6,941 nucleotides of DNA from UBA3775 sp964625275 (GCA_964625275.1 CAZVBH010000106.1:1-6941); one strand, 5' to 3'. Shown: positions 1-6,591, numbered from the stretch's first letter. Notes: generated by a model from the sequence alone, not told the origin. Numbers and translations: made by a program.

Positions 1-572
1 CTTTGATATCCGTTAATTACCTTTGTACCTTTAAGTTCAGTCTGTCTAGGATGATTTCTGCAATAATTCATATGAACATGTCCATGAACAAAGTACTGTG
101 GTTTATATTTTTCTATAAGTGCATTGAAGCAGTCAAAGCCCTGATGGGTTCTGTCCTCCATGTCATCAAAATGACGTATTGGGGAATGTGTAAGAACTAT
201 ATCACAGCCTCCCGACCACCATAATGCCGGGCGAAGCTTTGTAATTCGCCTTCGCATTTCCTTTTCAGTATACTGATTAATACCTAATTTATATCTTCTT
301 GAGCCACCCAGTCCCAATATTCTCAGACCTTTGTAATCATAAACACAATCTTCAATGCAGATGCAGCCTTCAGGAGGTGTATCCTTATAGCAGTCATCAT
401 GATTTCCATGAATATAAATTACAGGTACCTTTGCGAAGGTCACAATAAATGACAGATACTGTGGTGGCAAATCGCCACAGGAAAGTATCAGATCAAATTC
501 ATCAAAAATGCCTTCATGGTAATAATCCCAATATTTTTTATCGGGAGTGTCGGCCAAAACTAGTATTTTCAC
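1..572 (-). CDS. Metallophosphoesterase, calcineurin-like (3' end outside window)
   Basis: This is a probable metal-dependent phosphoesterase of the calcineurin-like superfamily; the substrate cannot be told from sequence. The 190 visible residues carry the family motifs in order: D8 in LADTP, GD at 33-34 (SCGDLP), GNHD at 56-59, H129 in LTHSP and GHVH at 164-167. The usual first motif is D-x-H, but here it reads D-T-P, so one metal-ligand histidine is absent. From memory, related Clostridia proteins also deviate here, so this may be a subfamily trait. I chose a GTG start at 572-570 because it opens the conserved first strand (KILVLAD) and follows GAGGAG with a 7-nt spacer. The gene begins 15 nt after the stop of the upstream GGDEF/EAL gene and has no room for its own promoter, so co-transcription is likely. 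There is no signal peptide, so it is probably cytosolic. The stop codon lies beyond the left edge. The family call is firm and the substrate unknown. Confidence 0.85.
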   Translation of the reverse strand, partial: MKILVLADTPDKKYWDYYHEGIFDEFDLILSCGDLPPQYLSFIVTFAKVPVIYIHGNHDDCYKDTPPEGCICIEDCVYDYKGLRILGLGGSRRYKLGINQYTEKEMRRRITKLRPALWWSGGCDIVLTHSPIRHFDDMEDRTHQGFDCFNALIEKYKPQYFVHGHVHMNYCRNHPRQTELKGTKVINGYQ

Positions 573-587
573 TGGGTTTCTCCTCAA

Positions 588-3332
588 CTAACTTAGGTAT
601 TTATTCTCAAATTCAGTCAGACTCATTGGTCTGTCAAACAGGAAGCCCTGGGCAGTATTAAAACCGGTTTCACGTAAAAGCTCAGCCTGTTCTTCCGTTT
701 CGACACCTTCAAAAACTACGTCTTTTTTAGCCGCTGATATCAAATCATATAAGGCTTTTACGAAGTTCTTTTCTTTTTCTGAATTTTCAATGCTTTTCCA
801 GATTGCCTTGTCAACCTTTACTGAATCAACCGGCGCCGTAAGAAGGAAGCCAAGCGATGATCCGCCATAACCGAAGCCATCAAGCGTTATCTTAAAGCCC
901 TTCTTCTGAAGCTCAGTCATTTTTTCAATAATATTGTCAACATTAGTAGCCAGAATGCTTTCTTTCATTTCGATTTCTATATGGTCGCTGCTGACATCAT
1001 ACTGTTCTGCAAGTCTAAAAATCTTTTCGTCAAAATTCTGGTAGGAATTGTGACGTGCAGAAAAATTCACAGAAACAGGCAATGAAGCTTTACCGGCCTT
1101 TGCCCACTTTCTCATGGACTGTAAAACCTTTGTATAAATACAGAAATCCAAATCAGTTATTTTACCGGATTCCTCAAGAATAGGTATGAAGTCAGAAGCA
1201 TTTCTATAAGTGCCATCATCATTGCGCCATCTGGCAAGAGCTTCAGCTCCTATTATTTTGCGCTCATTAATGGCAAACTTAGGCTGTAAGAAAACTTCTA
1301 TCTTACCTTCCTTTATTGCATCAGAAATTTCGCCCACTATCATTTGCTCATAATCTCTCTTTTCTTTAAGAGCCTGAGTGAAAATGCAGATATTCTTGAG
1401 CTTATTTTTCTTGATTTGCTTTCTTGCCATGTTGGCATTGTCTATTGCCTGAGTTATGTCGCTGGTGCCATCCGGAATAAAATAAACACCGGCACTAATT
1501 CTTATGTCTATTCCTGAATAGGCTTTAGTCTGATGCTCAATGAATATTTTTGCCCAATTGCTAATACGGCTTAAAACCGCTCTTTTATCTGATTCATTTA
1601 GATAGACTAAAAAATAATCGGAATGTGGTCGGCAGCCAAAGCATTTTCTGCCCTTACGCAAAAACATTTGTGAGAAATCTCTTAATAGCTTGTCTCCTGC
1701 AGGATAGCCATATTTTTCATTAATGAAGGAAAAATTGTTGATATCCATGTAAATGATAGCATGGACACCTTCGCGCTCAGTCTTAATTATTTCCTGCACA
1801 CGACCTCTAAAGGCTGTTCTGTTAAACAGACCTGTAAGACGGTCTGTTGAAGACAGTCTGTTAATGAGCATTCGGTCATCCTTGTGTTCCTTCTGAATTC
1901 TCTTTTCCTCATCAATAACCAAAATTCTTCCATAAATGTAGCTTATGGTACCCTGGTCATCCACAACGCAGTTTATTATTATTCGACACCAATTATAATT
2001 TTTGCCGTCAATTCTTATTCTATACTCAGCTGTGCTCTTACCGCCAAGTGCCAAAGCTGCGCTGGATTGATTTTTATAGAGCTCATAATCATCAGGATGA
2101 ACATAATCTCTGGCTTTGTTATCAGTAATAAAATGCTTGATAACATTATCACTATTTTGAAATTTACCAAATTTTACAGGAATGGTAAATCTGTCATCAT
2201 TTAATTCATAGTTAAACTGAATATCATCAGAAACCTCATCAAGCTGACGGTATCTGTCAAGCTGATACTTCATGTTGAGTTCAGAATTAACACGATTGGT
2301 AATATTCGTCAGTGACATTACCATCACGCCACTGCCATCCTCGCCCTGAATCAAAAGCTTGGAGCTGCAATGAACCCATCTGGCATTGCCTTCAAAGGTA
2401 TTGATTCTTATGTCTGCCTGAGCAACCTGCTTGGATTCCCGCAGTGCAAAAATCTTAGCTGCGCGCCTTACGTCGTCAGAAGCAACTATATTTTTGAAGG
2501 CATTATTATGAATAGAGGCGAATTGCTCCTTAGTATGCCCAATGACATCATAAAATGCTGCGTTGGCATAATAAATATCATTCACTCTTCCATTGTCCTT
2601 GCCAAGACTATTCAGCTCATAGGCGACAATTCCAACCGGTATTAAGTCCATCATTCCGGTAACGGTATGCTTTCTCAAGGCTTCACCGGTAAGCTGAGTG
2701 ATAACTAAATCAAATCTGCCATCCTTCATCAGCTTTTTCTGTCTTCGAATTATACAGTGAACCGAAACAACCTCATCATCACCGGAAGCAATTCTAAACT
2801 CTGCACAGACAAACATCTGCTTACGTATTTTTTCTTTTAAAATTTGCTCAACAACAGCCTGGTCATCCTTGTATACCAGTGAAAGAAAGGAAGGATTTTC
2901 ACCTGCTGCTATGCCAAGCATATTTCCGGCCTTTTCATCATACTCTACTACAGGAAAGCCCTCATCATCAGTAATGACACAGGATGCAAATTCCACCATC
3001 TTACCAACTACTGAAAAATCATAGTAATTATGTGTAGCCGAAGCCCCCATTAAGCTTTCGATATAAGCCGCAAGCTTTTCATCACCGGCCACAGAATTTA
3101 TAATAAGCTGCCTTGCCTGTTGATTGCCTGAGCATATAAATAGGCTGGAAAGGAAAATTGACCAGGTCAGAGTGTAAGCACCTCTTTCGATGGAGCTTAC
3201 GGTCTGACGCGTAATGCCAATCTGATTTCCAAATTCTTCCTGCGAAAGCTTCATTGCCTTACGATATACCATCATATTCTTTGAAAATATCGCGAGTAAA
3301 TTTTTTTTATTTTCTTCTGTTAGGTTAATCAT
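588..3332 (-). CDS. HTH-PAS-GGDEF-EAL one-component c-di-GMP-type regulator with degenerate catalytic motifs
   Basis: This 914-residue soluble protein has no membrane segments. Domains in order: an XRE-type helix-turn-helix at about 16-65 (LSQEEFGNQIGITRQTVSSI); PAS-like regions at about 105-215, 225-345 and 360-475; GGDEF at about 490-650; EAL at about 660-914. GGDEF proteins make c-di-GMP and EAL proteins degrade it, but both sites are altered here. The GGDEF signature reads HSDYF (570-574) after R568, with no RxxD inhibitory site in the usual place. Metal and nucleotide residues D530, N538 and D547 remain. In the EAL domain, E697 (EAL), N756, E788, K839, E875 and Q895 are present, but the DDFG motif reads DGFG (D818, G819), loop 6 reads YGGSSL, and the usual ITES motif reads MKES. 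Cyclase activity is unlikely and phosphodiesterase activity is doubtful; it may be a ligand-sensing transcription factor. The ATG start follows GGAG with a 7-nt spacer. It lies downstream of galK and 15 nt before the phosphoesterase gene. Confidence 0.92.
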   Translation of the reverse strand: MINLTEENKKNLLAIFSKNMMVYRKAMKLSQEEFGNQIGITRQTVSSIERGAYTLTWSIFLSSLFICSGNQQARQLIINSVAGDEKLAAYIESLMGASATHNYYDFSVVGKMVEFASCVITDDEGFPVVEYDEKAGNMLGIAAGENPSFLSLVYKDDQAVVEQILKEKIRKQMFVCAEFRIASGDDEVVSVHCIIRRQKKLMKDGRFDLVITQLTGEALRKHTVTGMMDLIPVGIVAYELNSLGKDNGRVNDIYYANAAFYDVIGHTKEQFASIHNNAFKNIVASDDVRRAAKIFALRESKQVAQADIRINTFEGNARWVHCSSKLLIQGEDGSGVMVMSLTNITNRVNSELNMKYQLDRYRQLDEVSDDIQFNYELNDDRFTIPVKFGKFQNSDNVIKHFITDNKARDYVHPDDYELYKNQSSAALALGGKSTAEYRIRIDGKNYNWCRIIINCVVDDQGTISYIYGRILVIDEEKRIQKEHKDDRMLINRLSSTDRLTGLFNRTAFRGRVQEIIKTEREGVHAIIYMDINNFSFINEKYGYPAGDKLLRDFSQMFLRKGRKCFGCRPHSDYFLVYLNESDKRAVLSRISNWAKIFIEHQTKAYSGIDIRISAGVYFIPDGTSDITQAIDNANMARKQIKKNKLKNICIFTQALKEKRDYEQMIVGEISDAIKEGKIEVFLQPKFAINERKIIGAEALARWRNDDGTYRNASDFIPILEESGKITDLDFCIYTKVLQSMRKWAKAGKASLPVSVNFSARHNSYQNFDEKIFRLAEQYDVSSDHIEIEMKESILATNVDNIIEKMTELQKKGFKITLDGFGYGGSSLGFLLTAPVDSVKVDKAIWKSIENSEKEKNFVKALYDLISAAKKDVVFEGVETEEQAELLRETGFNTAQGFLFDRPMSLTEFENKYLS

Positions 3333-3372
3333 ATATCTTCTCCGTAAATGTTTCCCCTATTATCTCGCCCTC

Positions 3373-3400
3373 GATATAACGGCATCCCCAAAACTAACAA
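3373..3400 (-). promoter_or_regulatory. Possible promoter of the GGDEF/EAL gene
   Basis: Reading the minus strand, TTGTTA (3400-3395) is followed after 16 nt by TATATC (3378-3373). Each hexamer matches the sigma-A consensus at 4 of 6 positions. A start near 3366 would give a leader of about 34 nt containing the GGAG ribosome binding site at 3343-3340. This is a weak match in AT-rich DNA. Its only support is its location between galK and the regulator gene. Confidence 0.25.
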
Positions 3401-3420
3401 CATTTATTACAAGCTTATCT

Positions 3421-3461
3421 GAGATTAACATATAACAGCTTTGCCATTGTTCATTAATCTC
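3421..3461. repeat. 8-bp inverted repeat upstream of the HTH-EAL gene (operator-like)
   Basis: GAGATTAA (3421-3428) and TTAATCTC (3454-3461) are exact inverted arms separated by 25 bp. A smaller AACA/TGTT pair is nested inside. The arm centres are 33 bp apart, about three helical turns, which would suit a dimeric or tetrameric DNA-binding protein. The element lies about 90-130 bp upstream of the start codon of a gene whose product has an N-terminal HTH, so autoregulation is conceivable. No T-run follows on either strand, so a terminator is unlikely. The role is inferred. Confidence 0.4.
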
Positions 3462-3517
3462 AACAAGTTTTTCTTAAAGGAATCAATTATAAGCCAAAAA
3501 GCTTATTAGTTTATAAT

Positions 3518-4681
3518 TTAGATTCGTGCCGGGCCGTCCCCAATTTCAACTACATAAAAATCTGCTGCATAACCAATTGCTGACTTGTAAGCATTTCCAA
3601 CATTCTCAACAAATGCTTCTACATCATCAGCCTCTACAATGGCTACTGCACAGCCTCCGAAGCCTGCACCTGTCATTCTTGCACCAATAACACCCTTTTG
3701 CTTGAGTGCTTCGGCTACGAGTGTATCAAGCTCAATGCCTGTAACCTCATAATCGTCACGAAGTGAATCATGAGATGCAATCATAAGCTCTCCAAAAAGC
3801 TTGAGATTTCCTTCTGCAAGTGCCTTTACAGCCTTGATGGTTCTCTGATTTTCATAAACTGCATGCTTTGCACGCTTAATTCTCACATCTGATTTAATAA
3901 GAGCTTTATTGGCCTCAAAGGTCTCTTCATCAAGGTCACCCAAGGCCTTGATATTGAGCTTTGTCTGAAGCTCTGCAAGTGCTTCTTCACACTCTGCACG
4001 TCTTTCATTGTACTTGGAATCACCAAGTCCACGCTTTTTATTTGTATTCATAATAACAATCTTAGCGCCATTTAACTTCACAGGTGCATATTCATACTCA
4101 AGTGTTGCAGTATCGAGGAAGATTGCCATATCTTTCTTGCCCATTGCTATTGCAAACTGATCCATAATTCCACAATTTACGCCGATAAATTTATTTTCAG
4201 CTTCCTGTCCGATAAGGGAGTTCTGAATCATATCCATTTCACAATTAAATAAATCCTTTACTACATAGCCTGTAAGGATTTCAATCGAAGCAGAGGATGA
4301 AAGTCCTGAGGAATTTGGGATTGTACCGAAATAAAGGATATCCATACCTTTGTCCACAGTAAAGCCTCTGTCCTGCATTGTCTTAATAACGCCCTTTGGA
4401 TAATTAGTCCAATCGTCCTCTTTTTTGTAAACGAGTCCATTAATTGAAGACTCAATTACGCCCAGTTCTTCGAAATTCATGGAGAAAAATCTGAGAGTGT
4501 CGCTATCACTCTTACGTGCTACTGCGTAAGTACCAATTGTGAGTGCGCATGGAAATACATGACCTCCATTATAATCGGTATGCTCGCCAATTAAATTAAC
4601 ACGTCCTGGTGCAAAATATGCACGAATATCTCCACCATCACCAAAAATTTCTTTAAATTTCGCAATAATACGTTCTTTCAT
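3518..4681 (-). CDS. galK: Galactokinase
   Basis: Galactokinase phosphorylates alpha-D-galactose at C1 with ATP, the first committed step of the Leloir pathway, in the cytosol. The 387-residue product has the normal family length (about 380-395). It carries all GHMP-kinase motifs: the galactokinase signature GRVNLIGEHTDYNGG at 26-40, the ATP loop SGLSSSAS at 125-132, the catalytic-base region NCGIMDQF with D174, and the third motif ARMTGAGFGGC at 334-344. The start is set at 4681-4679 because an optimal GGAGG lies 5 nt upstream and the protein then begins MKERI. An in-frame ATG 16 codons earlier (4729) has no ribosome binding site and would add an unrelated extension. No galT, galE or galactose transporter lies in the window, so the other pathway genes must be elsewhere. 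It is divergent from tadA, with direct repeats in the shared upstream region that could bind a regulator. Confidence 0.97.
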   Translation of the reverse strand: MKERIIAKFKEIFGDGGDIRAYFAPGRVNLIGEHTDYNGGHVFPCALTIGTYAVARKSDSDTLRFFSMNFEELGVIESSINGLVYKKEDDWTNYPKGVIKTMQDRGFTVDKGMDILYFGTIPNSSGLSSSASIEILTGYVVKDLFNCEMDMIQNSLIGQEAENKFIGVNCGIMDQFAIAMGKKDMAIFLDTATLEYEYAPVKLNGAKIVIMNTNKKRGLGDSKYNERRAECEEALAELQTKLNIKALGDLDEETFEANKALIKSDVRIKRAKHAVYENQRTIKAVKALAEGNLKLFGELMIASHDSLRDDYEVTGIELDTLVAEALKQKGVIGARMTGAGFGGCAVAIVEADDVEAFVENVGNAYKSAIGYAADFYVVEIGDGPARI

Positions 4682-4698
4682 AGTTACCTCCATAAGTA

Positions 4699-4737
4699 AA
4701 TATAGTTTCCCATATGATTTTACTATCAAAGTGACAA
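4699..4737 (-). promoter_or_regulatory. Probable galK promoter region
   Basis: The minus strand between the direct repeats and the galK ribosome binding site offers two overlapping but imperfect sigma-A matches. TTGTCA (4737-4732, 5 of 6) has TATGGG 17 nt downstream, a poor -10. TTGATA (4729-4724, 5 of 6) has TATATT (4704-4699) 19 nt downstream. Neither is ideal, but galK needs a promoter here because its upstream neighbour is divergent. The exact start cannot be set from sequence. Confidence 0.35.
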
Positions 4738-4748
4738 TAATTCAAGCC

Positions 4749-4790
4749 AAAATGCAATAAATTCAGTAAAAAATGCAATAAAACTATGCA
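4749..4790. repeat. Two 13-bp direct repeats plus a half copy in the galK/tadA divergent region
   Basis: AAAATGCAATAAA occurs exactly at 4749-4761 and 4770-4782, 21 bp apart, or two turns of B-DNA. A third ATGCA with flanking A residues lies at 4786-4790, inside the position expected for the tadA -35 element. Same-face spacing upstream of two divergent promoters is typical of a regulator binding cooperatively. The repeats lie just upstream of the galK promoter candidates. AT-rich chance similarity cannot be excluded, and no regulator is identified. Confidence 0.5.
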
Positions 4791-4813
4791 AAATCAGTAC
4801 TTCATGATATAAT
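4785..4813 (+). promoter_or_regulatory. tadA promoter with extended -10
   Basis: A perfect TATAAT (4808-4813) is preceded by TG at 4805-4806 with one base between, making an extended -10. The hexamer 17 nt upstream (TATGCA, 4785-4790) matches the -35 consensus at only 3 of 6 positions, which an extended -10 can tolerate. Transcription would start near 4820, giving a leader of about 33 nt before the tadA ATG. The weak -35 overlaps the third ATGCA motif. Confidence 0.55.
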
Positions 4814-4852
4814 CACGAATATCTGATAATTTTTCCGAAAGGGTATTGACAA

Positions 4853-5341
4853 ATGGCGAAAAATAATCCATCACTTACTGCTGATGAAAAATTTATGAAA
4901 AAGGCAATTGCTCAGGCAAAGAAAGCTTATTCCCTCGGTGAAGTTCCAATTGGCTGTGTTATTGTGAACAATGGCAGGGTTATTGCAAGTGGTTACAATC
5001 GAAGAACTACTGATGCACAAACTCTTGCTCATGCTGAGCTGATTGCAATTAGAAAAGCCTGTAGGAAATTAGGTGACTGGCGACTTGAGGGCTGTTCTAT
5101 GTATGTCACCCTTGAACCATGTCAGATGTGTGCAGGTGCACTTGTCCAATCGAGAATAGATAAGGTATTTGTAGGGGCAATGAATCCTAAGGCCGGCTGT
5201 GCAGGTTCAGTTATCAATCTTCTTAATATTTCTGCCTTCAACCATCAGGTCGAACTTACAACCGGTATCCTTGAGGAGGAATGTAGTTCAATGCTAAAGA
5301 CCTTCTTCAAGGAATTGAGAAGCAATAAAGCTTCCAGCTAA
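4853..5341 (+). CDS. tadA: tRNA-specific adenosine deaminase (A34 to inosine)
   Basis: TadA deaminates the wobble adenosine of tRNA-Arg(ACG) to inosine so that one tRNA reads several CGN codons. It acts in the cytosol as a homodimer and is usually essential. The 162-residue product matches the family length. It shows the zinc site and catalytic glutamate as HAE at 60-62 (E62 is the proton shuttle) and PCQMC at 89-93 (C90 and C93 bind zinc). Upstream EVPIGCVIV (30-38) and downstream NPKAGCAGS (111-119) are also typical. ATG 4853 gives the expected N-terminal helix; its ribosome binding site is modest (AAAGGG, 9 nt away). The gene appears monocistronic and converges on the next gene with 9 bp between stops. 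The SRP RNA and dnaX neighbours common after tadA in many Firmicutes are absent. A role on free nucleosides or other substrates is less likely given the motifs. Confidence 0.95.
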   Translation: MAKNNPSLTADEKFMKKAIAQAKKAYSLGEVPIGCVIVNNGRVIASGYNRRTTDAQTLAHAELIAIRKACRKLGDWRLEGCSMYVTLEPCQMCAGALVQSRIDKVFVGAMNPKAGCAGSVINLLNISAFNHQVELTTGILEEECSSMLKTFFKELRSNKASS

Positions 5342-5350
5342 GATACATTT

Positions 5351-6409
5351 TCACAGAATCCATGAATAATAACCAAAGGCTCCCGGTCCTGCTGGCTGTC
5401 CATCGAGAGAAATAAAGTTATGAAAGCCATACATATCAGCGAGTCTTTGTTCCTTTCCTGTTTTTAATCCCGGACTAAGTATGTAATAGCATTTTTGTCC
5501 AAATATGCTTCCGGCAGCCAGAAGAATGTGTTTATATTTATAAAAGCTGTGAAGTAAAAAGCTGTTTTCCTTAAGACCAGGATCATTGTCAGATAAAAGT
5601 AATATGTCTGAAAGACTTATTTTTACAGCCTTCTTAATTTTGCCCGTTGTAAAGGGATTGTATTCCGCACGCAGCTCAAGCATTCTTTCATACGGGAATT
5701 TATATTTACCCATAGCCTTAGGCTCATTTTCATATGAGCTTTCATTATTAACTTTTAGTTTAAGTTCGTTTTCACATAAGTCTTGATTATTGACTTTTAG
5801 ATTAAGTTTATTTTCACAGAAGTCTTCATTATTGACTTTTAGCTTAAGTTTATTTTCACAGAAGTCTTCATTATTAACTTTTAGTTTAAGTTTATTTTCA
5901 CATGAGTCTTCATTATTGACTTTTAGCTTAACTTTATTTTCACAGAAGTCTTCATTATTGACTTTTAGTTCAAGATTATTTTCATCTGATTCAATATCAT
6001 CATTTTCAACATTTTCTGCCAGCATTTTAAGAGTAATGTTTAATACTCCTGAGGTAGCCTTAATATATCTGCGTGTATTTGATTTTAAATTTTCTTCAAT
6101 CACGCAAATTGCAACATTTTCTGCCTCATTAGGTCTGACTGTTTTTATTATATCTTTTTTCAACTGATAATTATAAACTGTAAGAACCGATTGTGGCATG
6201 AGGCTTCCCAGCTTTAATATTTCAAGCTCTCCCATCCTGCTTTCAAGTGCAAAATAAACCGGGCACTCTGCTTTTTCCCACATAGGTAAAGAAAAAGCAA
6301 GCGAAATATGTATGTTCTCCATGTCTGCCATTAGCTTTGCATGACCGACACAATTGCCACGTATTTCGCCTGAGTATTCATAAAAATAAATTATCTGTCT
6401 TTTCGCCAT
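5351..6409 (-). CDS. Lachnospiraceae-type protein of unknown function with 14-residue tandem repeats
   Basis: I cannot give this 352-residue protein a function. It has three parts. The N-terminal region (about 1-135) begins AKRQIIYFYEYSGEIRG and looks like a compact alpha/beta or beta domain. A repeat region (about 143-228) is built from 14-residue units of type NKLKLKVNNEDFCE. The C-terminal region (about 240-352) holds NSFLLHSFYKYKHILLA and ends in GPGAFGYYSWIL. From memory, the ends resemble a Clostridia hypothetical family with a C-terminal domain called DUF6128, whose middle linker varies; this is unchecked. There is no signal peptide or membrane helix. I chose ATG 6409 because GAGGAGG lies 9 nt upstream; the upstream in-frame TTG at 6427 overlaps that Shine-Dalgarno. 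The gene stands alone on its strand, convergent with tadA. Its leader contains nested inverted repeats that may regulate translation. Confidence 0.85.
   Translation of the reverse strand: MAKRQIIYFYEYSGEIRGNCVGHAKLMADMENIHISLAFSLPMWEKAECPVYFALESRMGELEILKLGSLMPQSVLTVYNYQLKKDIIKTVRPNEAENVAICVIEENLKSNTRRYIKATSGVLNITLKMLAENVENDDIESDENNLELKVNNEDFCENKVKLKVNNEDSCENKLKLKVNNEDFCENKLKLKVNNEDFCENKLNLKVNNQDLCENELKLKVNNESSYENEPKAMGKYKFPYERMLELRAEYNPFTTGKIKKAVKISLSDILLLSDNDPGLKENSFLLHSFYKYKHILLAAGSIFGQKCYYILSPGLKTGKEQRLADMYGFHNFISLDGQPAGPGAFGYYSWIL
5727..5995 (-). repeat. 42-bp in-frame tandem repeat array (six units plus a partial)
   Basis: On the plus strand, ATTATT(G/A)ACTTTTAG starts at 5744, 5786, 5828, 5870, 5912 and 5954, exactly every 42 bp, with a degenerate partial unit before 5744. 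Units at 5786 and 5828 differ by one base, as do those at 5828 and 5912, while the outer units are more diverged. This pattern fits recent internal expansion. Each unit encodes 14 residues (N-x-L-x-L-K-V-N-N-x-D-x-C-E), so gain or loss of units keeps the frame. Cysteines fall at residues 156, 170, 184, 198 and 212. Confidence 0.95.
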
Positions 6410-6410
6410 A

Positions 6411-6506
6411 ATACTGTACCTCCTCAAAATATAAGAACTATTATTTTACCAAAGCTTTGAAAACTATTTAAGCTTTGGATTAAAAATCAGTATGTTGGTA
6501 CAGTAT
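6411..6506 (-). promoter_or_regulatory. Nested inverted repeats in the leader, possible RBS-masking RNA element
   Basis: In the minus-strand RNA, ATACTGTACC (6506-6497) is perfectly complementary to GGTACAGTAT (6420-6411). The latter includes the last two G of the GGAGG Shine-Dalgarno and the spacer just before the ATG at 6409. Inside this pair, CCAAAGCTT (6478-6470) pairs with AAGCTTTGG (6457-6449) around a 12-nt loop. The two stems are nearly concentric, and the arms also show partial similarity between stems (ACT, then an A/T-rich stretch, then CC). The outer stem would hide the ribosome binding site. The inner repeat could alternatively be a DNA operator. No known riboswitch family is recognised. 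Confidence 0.45.
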
Positions 6507-6522
6507 ATTCAGAATTTTTAGA

Positions 6523-6550
6523 TTTATACATAATGAAATCAACTGATAAA
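6523..6550 (-). promoter_or_regulatory. Possible promoter of the repeat-protein gene
   Basis: On the minus strand, TATAAA (6528-6523) would serve as a -10, with TTTATC (6550-6545) 16 nt upstream as a weak -35 (3 of 6). A start near 6516 would include the whole nested hairpin in the leader. Other AT-rich hexamers closer to the gene (TAAAAT near 6447) are possible, and they would shorten the leader and exclude the outer arm. This placement is tentative. Confidence 0.25.
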
Positions 6551-6556
6551 AGTTTT

Positions 6557-6587
6557 TTGATAAATTAAGCTTTTCTCCTTATATACT
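6557..6587 (+). promoter_or_regulatory. Plus-strand promoter-like sequence in the intergenic region
   Basis: TTGATA (6557-6562) matches the -35 consensus at 5 of 6 positions. Downstream lie overlapping -10 candidates: TATATA at 6580-6585 (17-nt spacer, 4 of 6) and TATACT at 6582-6587 (19-nt spacer, 5 of 6). Transcription would begin near 6592-6594, exactly where the GC-richer structured segment starts. No plus-strand protein gene follows, so the product would be a non-coding RNA. Confidence 0.4.
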
Positions 6588-6591
6588 GTTA

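Noticed and set aside
449..661. Plus-strand 70-codon open frame overlapping the phosphoesterase and EAL genes
   Set aside because: It lies antisense to two well-supported genes, has no ribosome binding site and has no recognisable protein features.
3489..3506. Hairpin ATAAGC/GCTTAT after the galK stop as a terminator
   Set aside because: The stem is only six mostly A-T pairs and no T-run follows on the minus strand. It is too weak to call.
4682..4729. Upstream in-frame ATG at 4729 as the galK start
   Set aside because: It would add 16 residues with no family resemblance and lacks a Shine-Dalgarno. The ATG at 4681 has GGAGG 5 nt upstream and the standard N-terminus.
5342..5350. Terminator or SRP RNA gene downstream of tadA, as is common in Firmicutes
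   Set aside because: Only 9 bp separate tadA from the convergent gene. No hairpin with a T-run and no GC-rich SRP-like segment are present.
5727..5995. Regularly spaced repeats that might be a CRISPR array
   Set aside because: The 42-bp units are directly adjacent with no unique spacers, stay in frame in a coding gene and have no cas genes nearby. They are a protein-coding tandem repeat.
5790..6167. Plus-strand open frame of 125 codons with FSLSLFSQKSSLLT-like repeats
   Set aside because: It is the antisense shadow of the repeat array. The 42-bp period lacks stops in this frame, and there is no ribosome binding site or homology signal.
6410..6427. TTG at 6427 as the start of the repeat-protein gene
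   Set aside because: The TTG overlaps the GAGGAGG that serves the ATG at 6409, so it is part of the ribosome binding site rather than a start.
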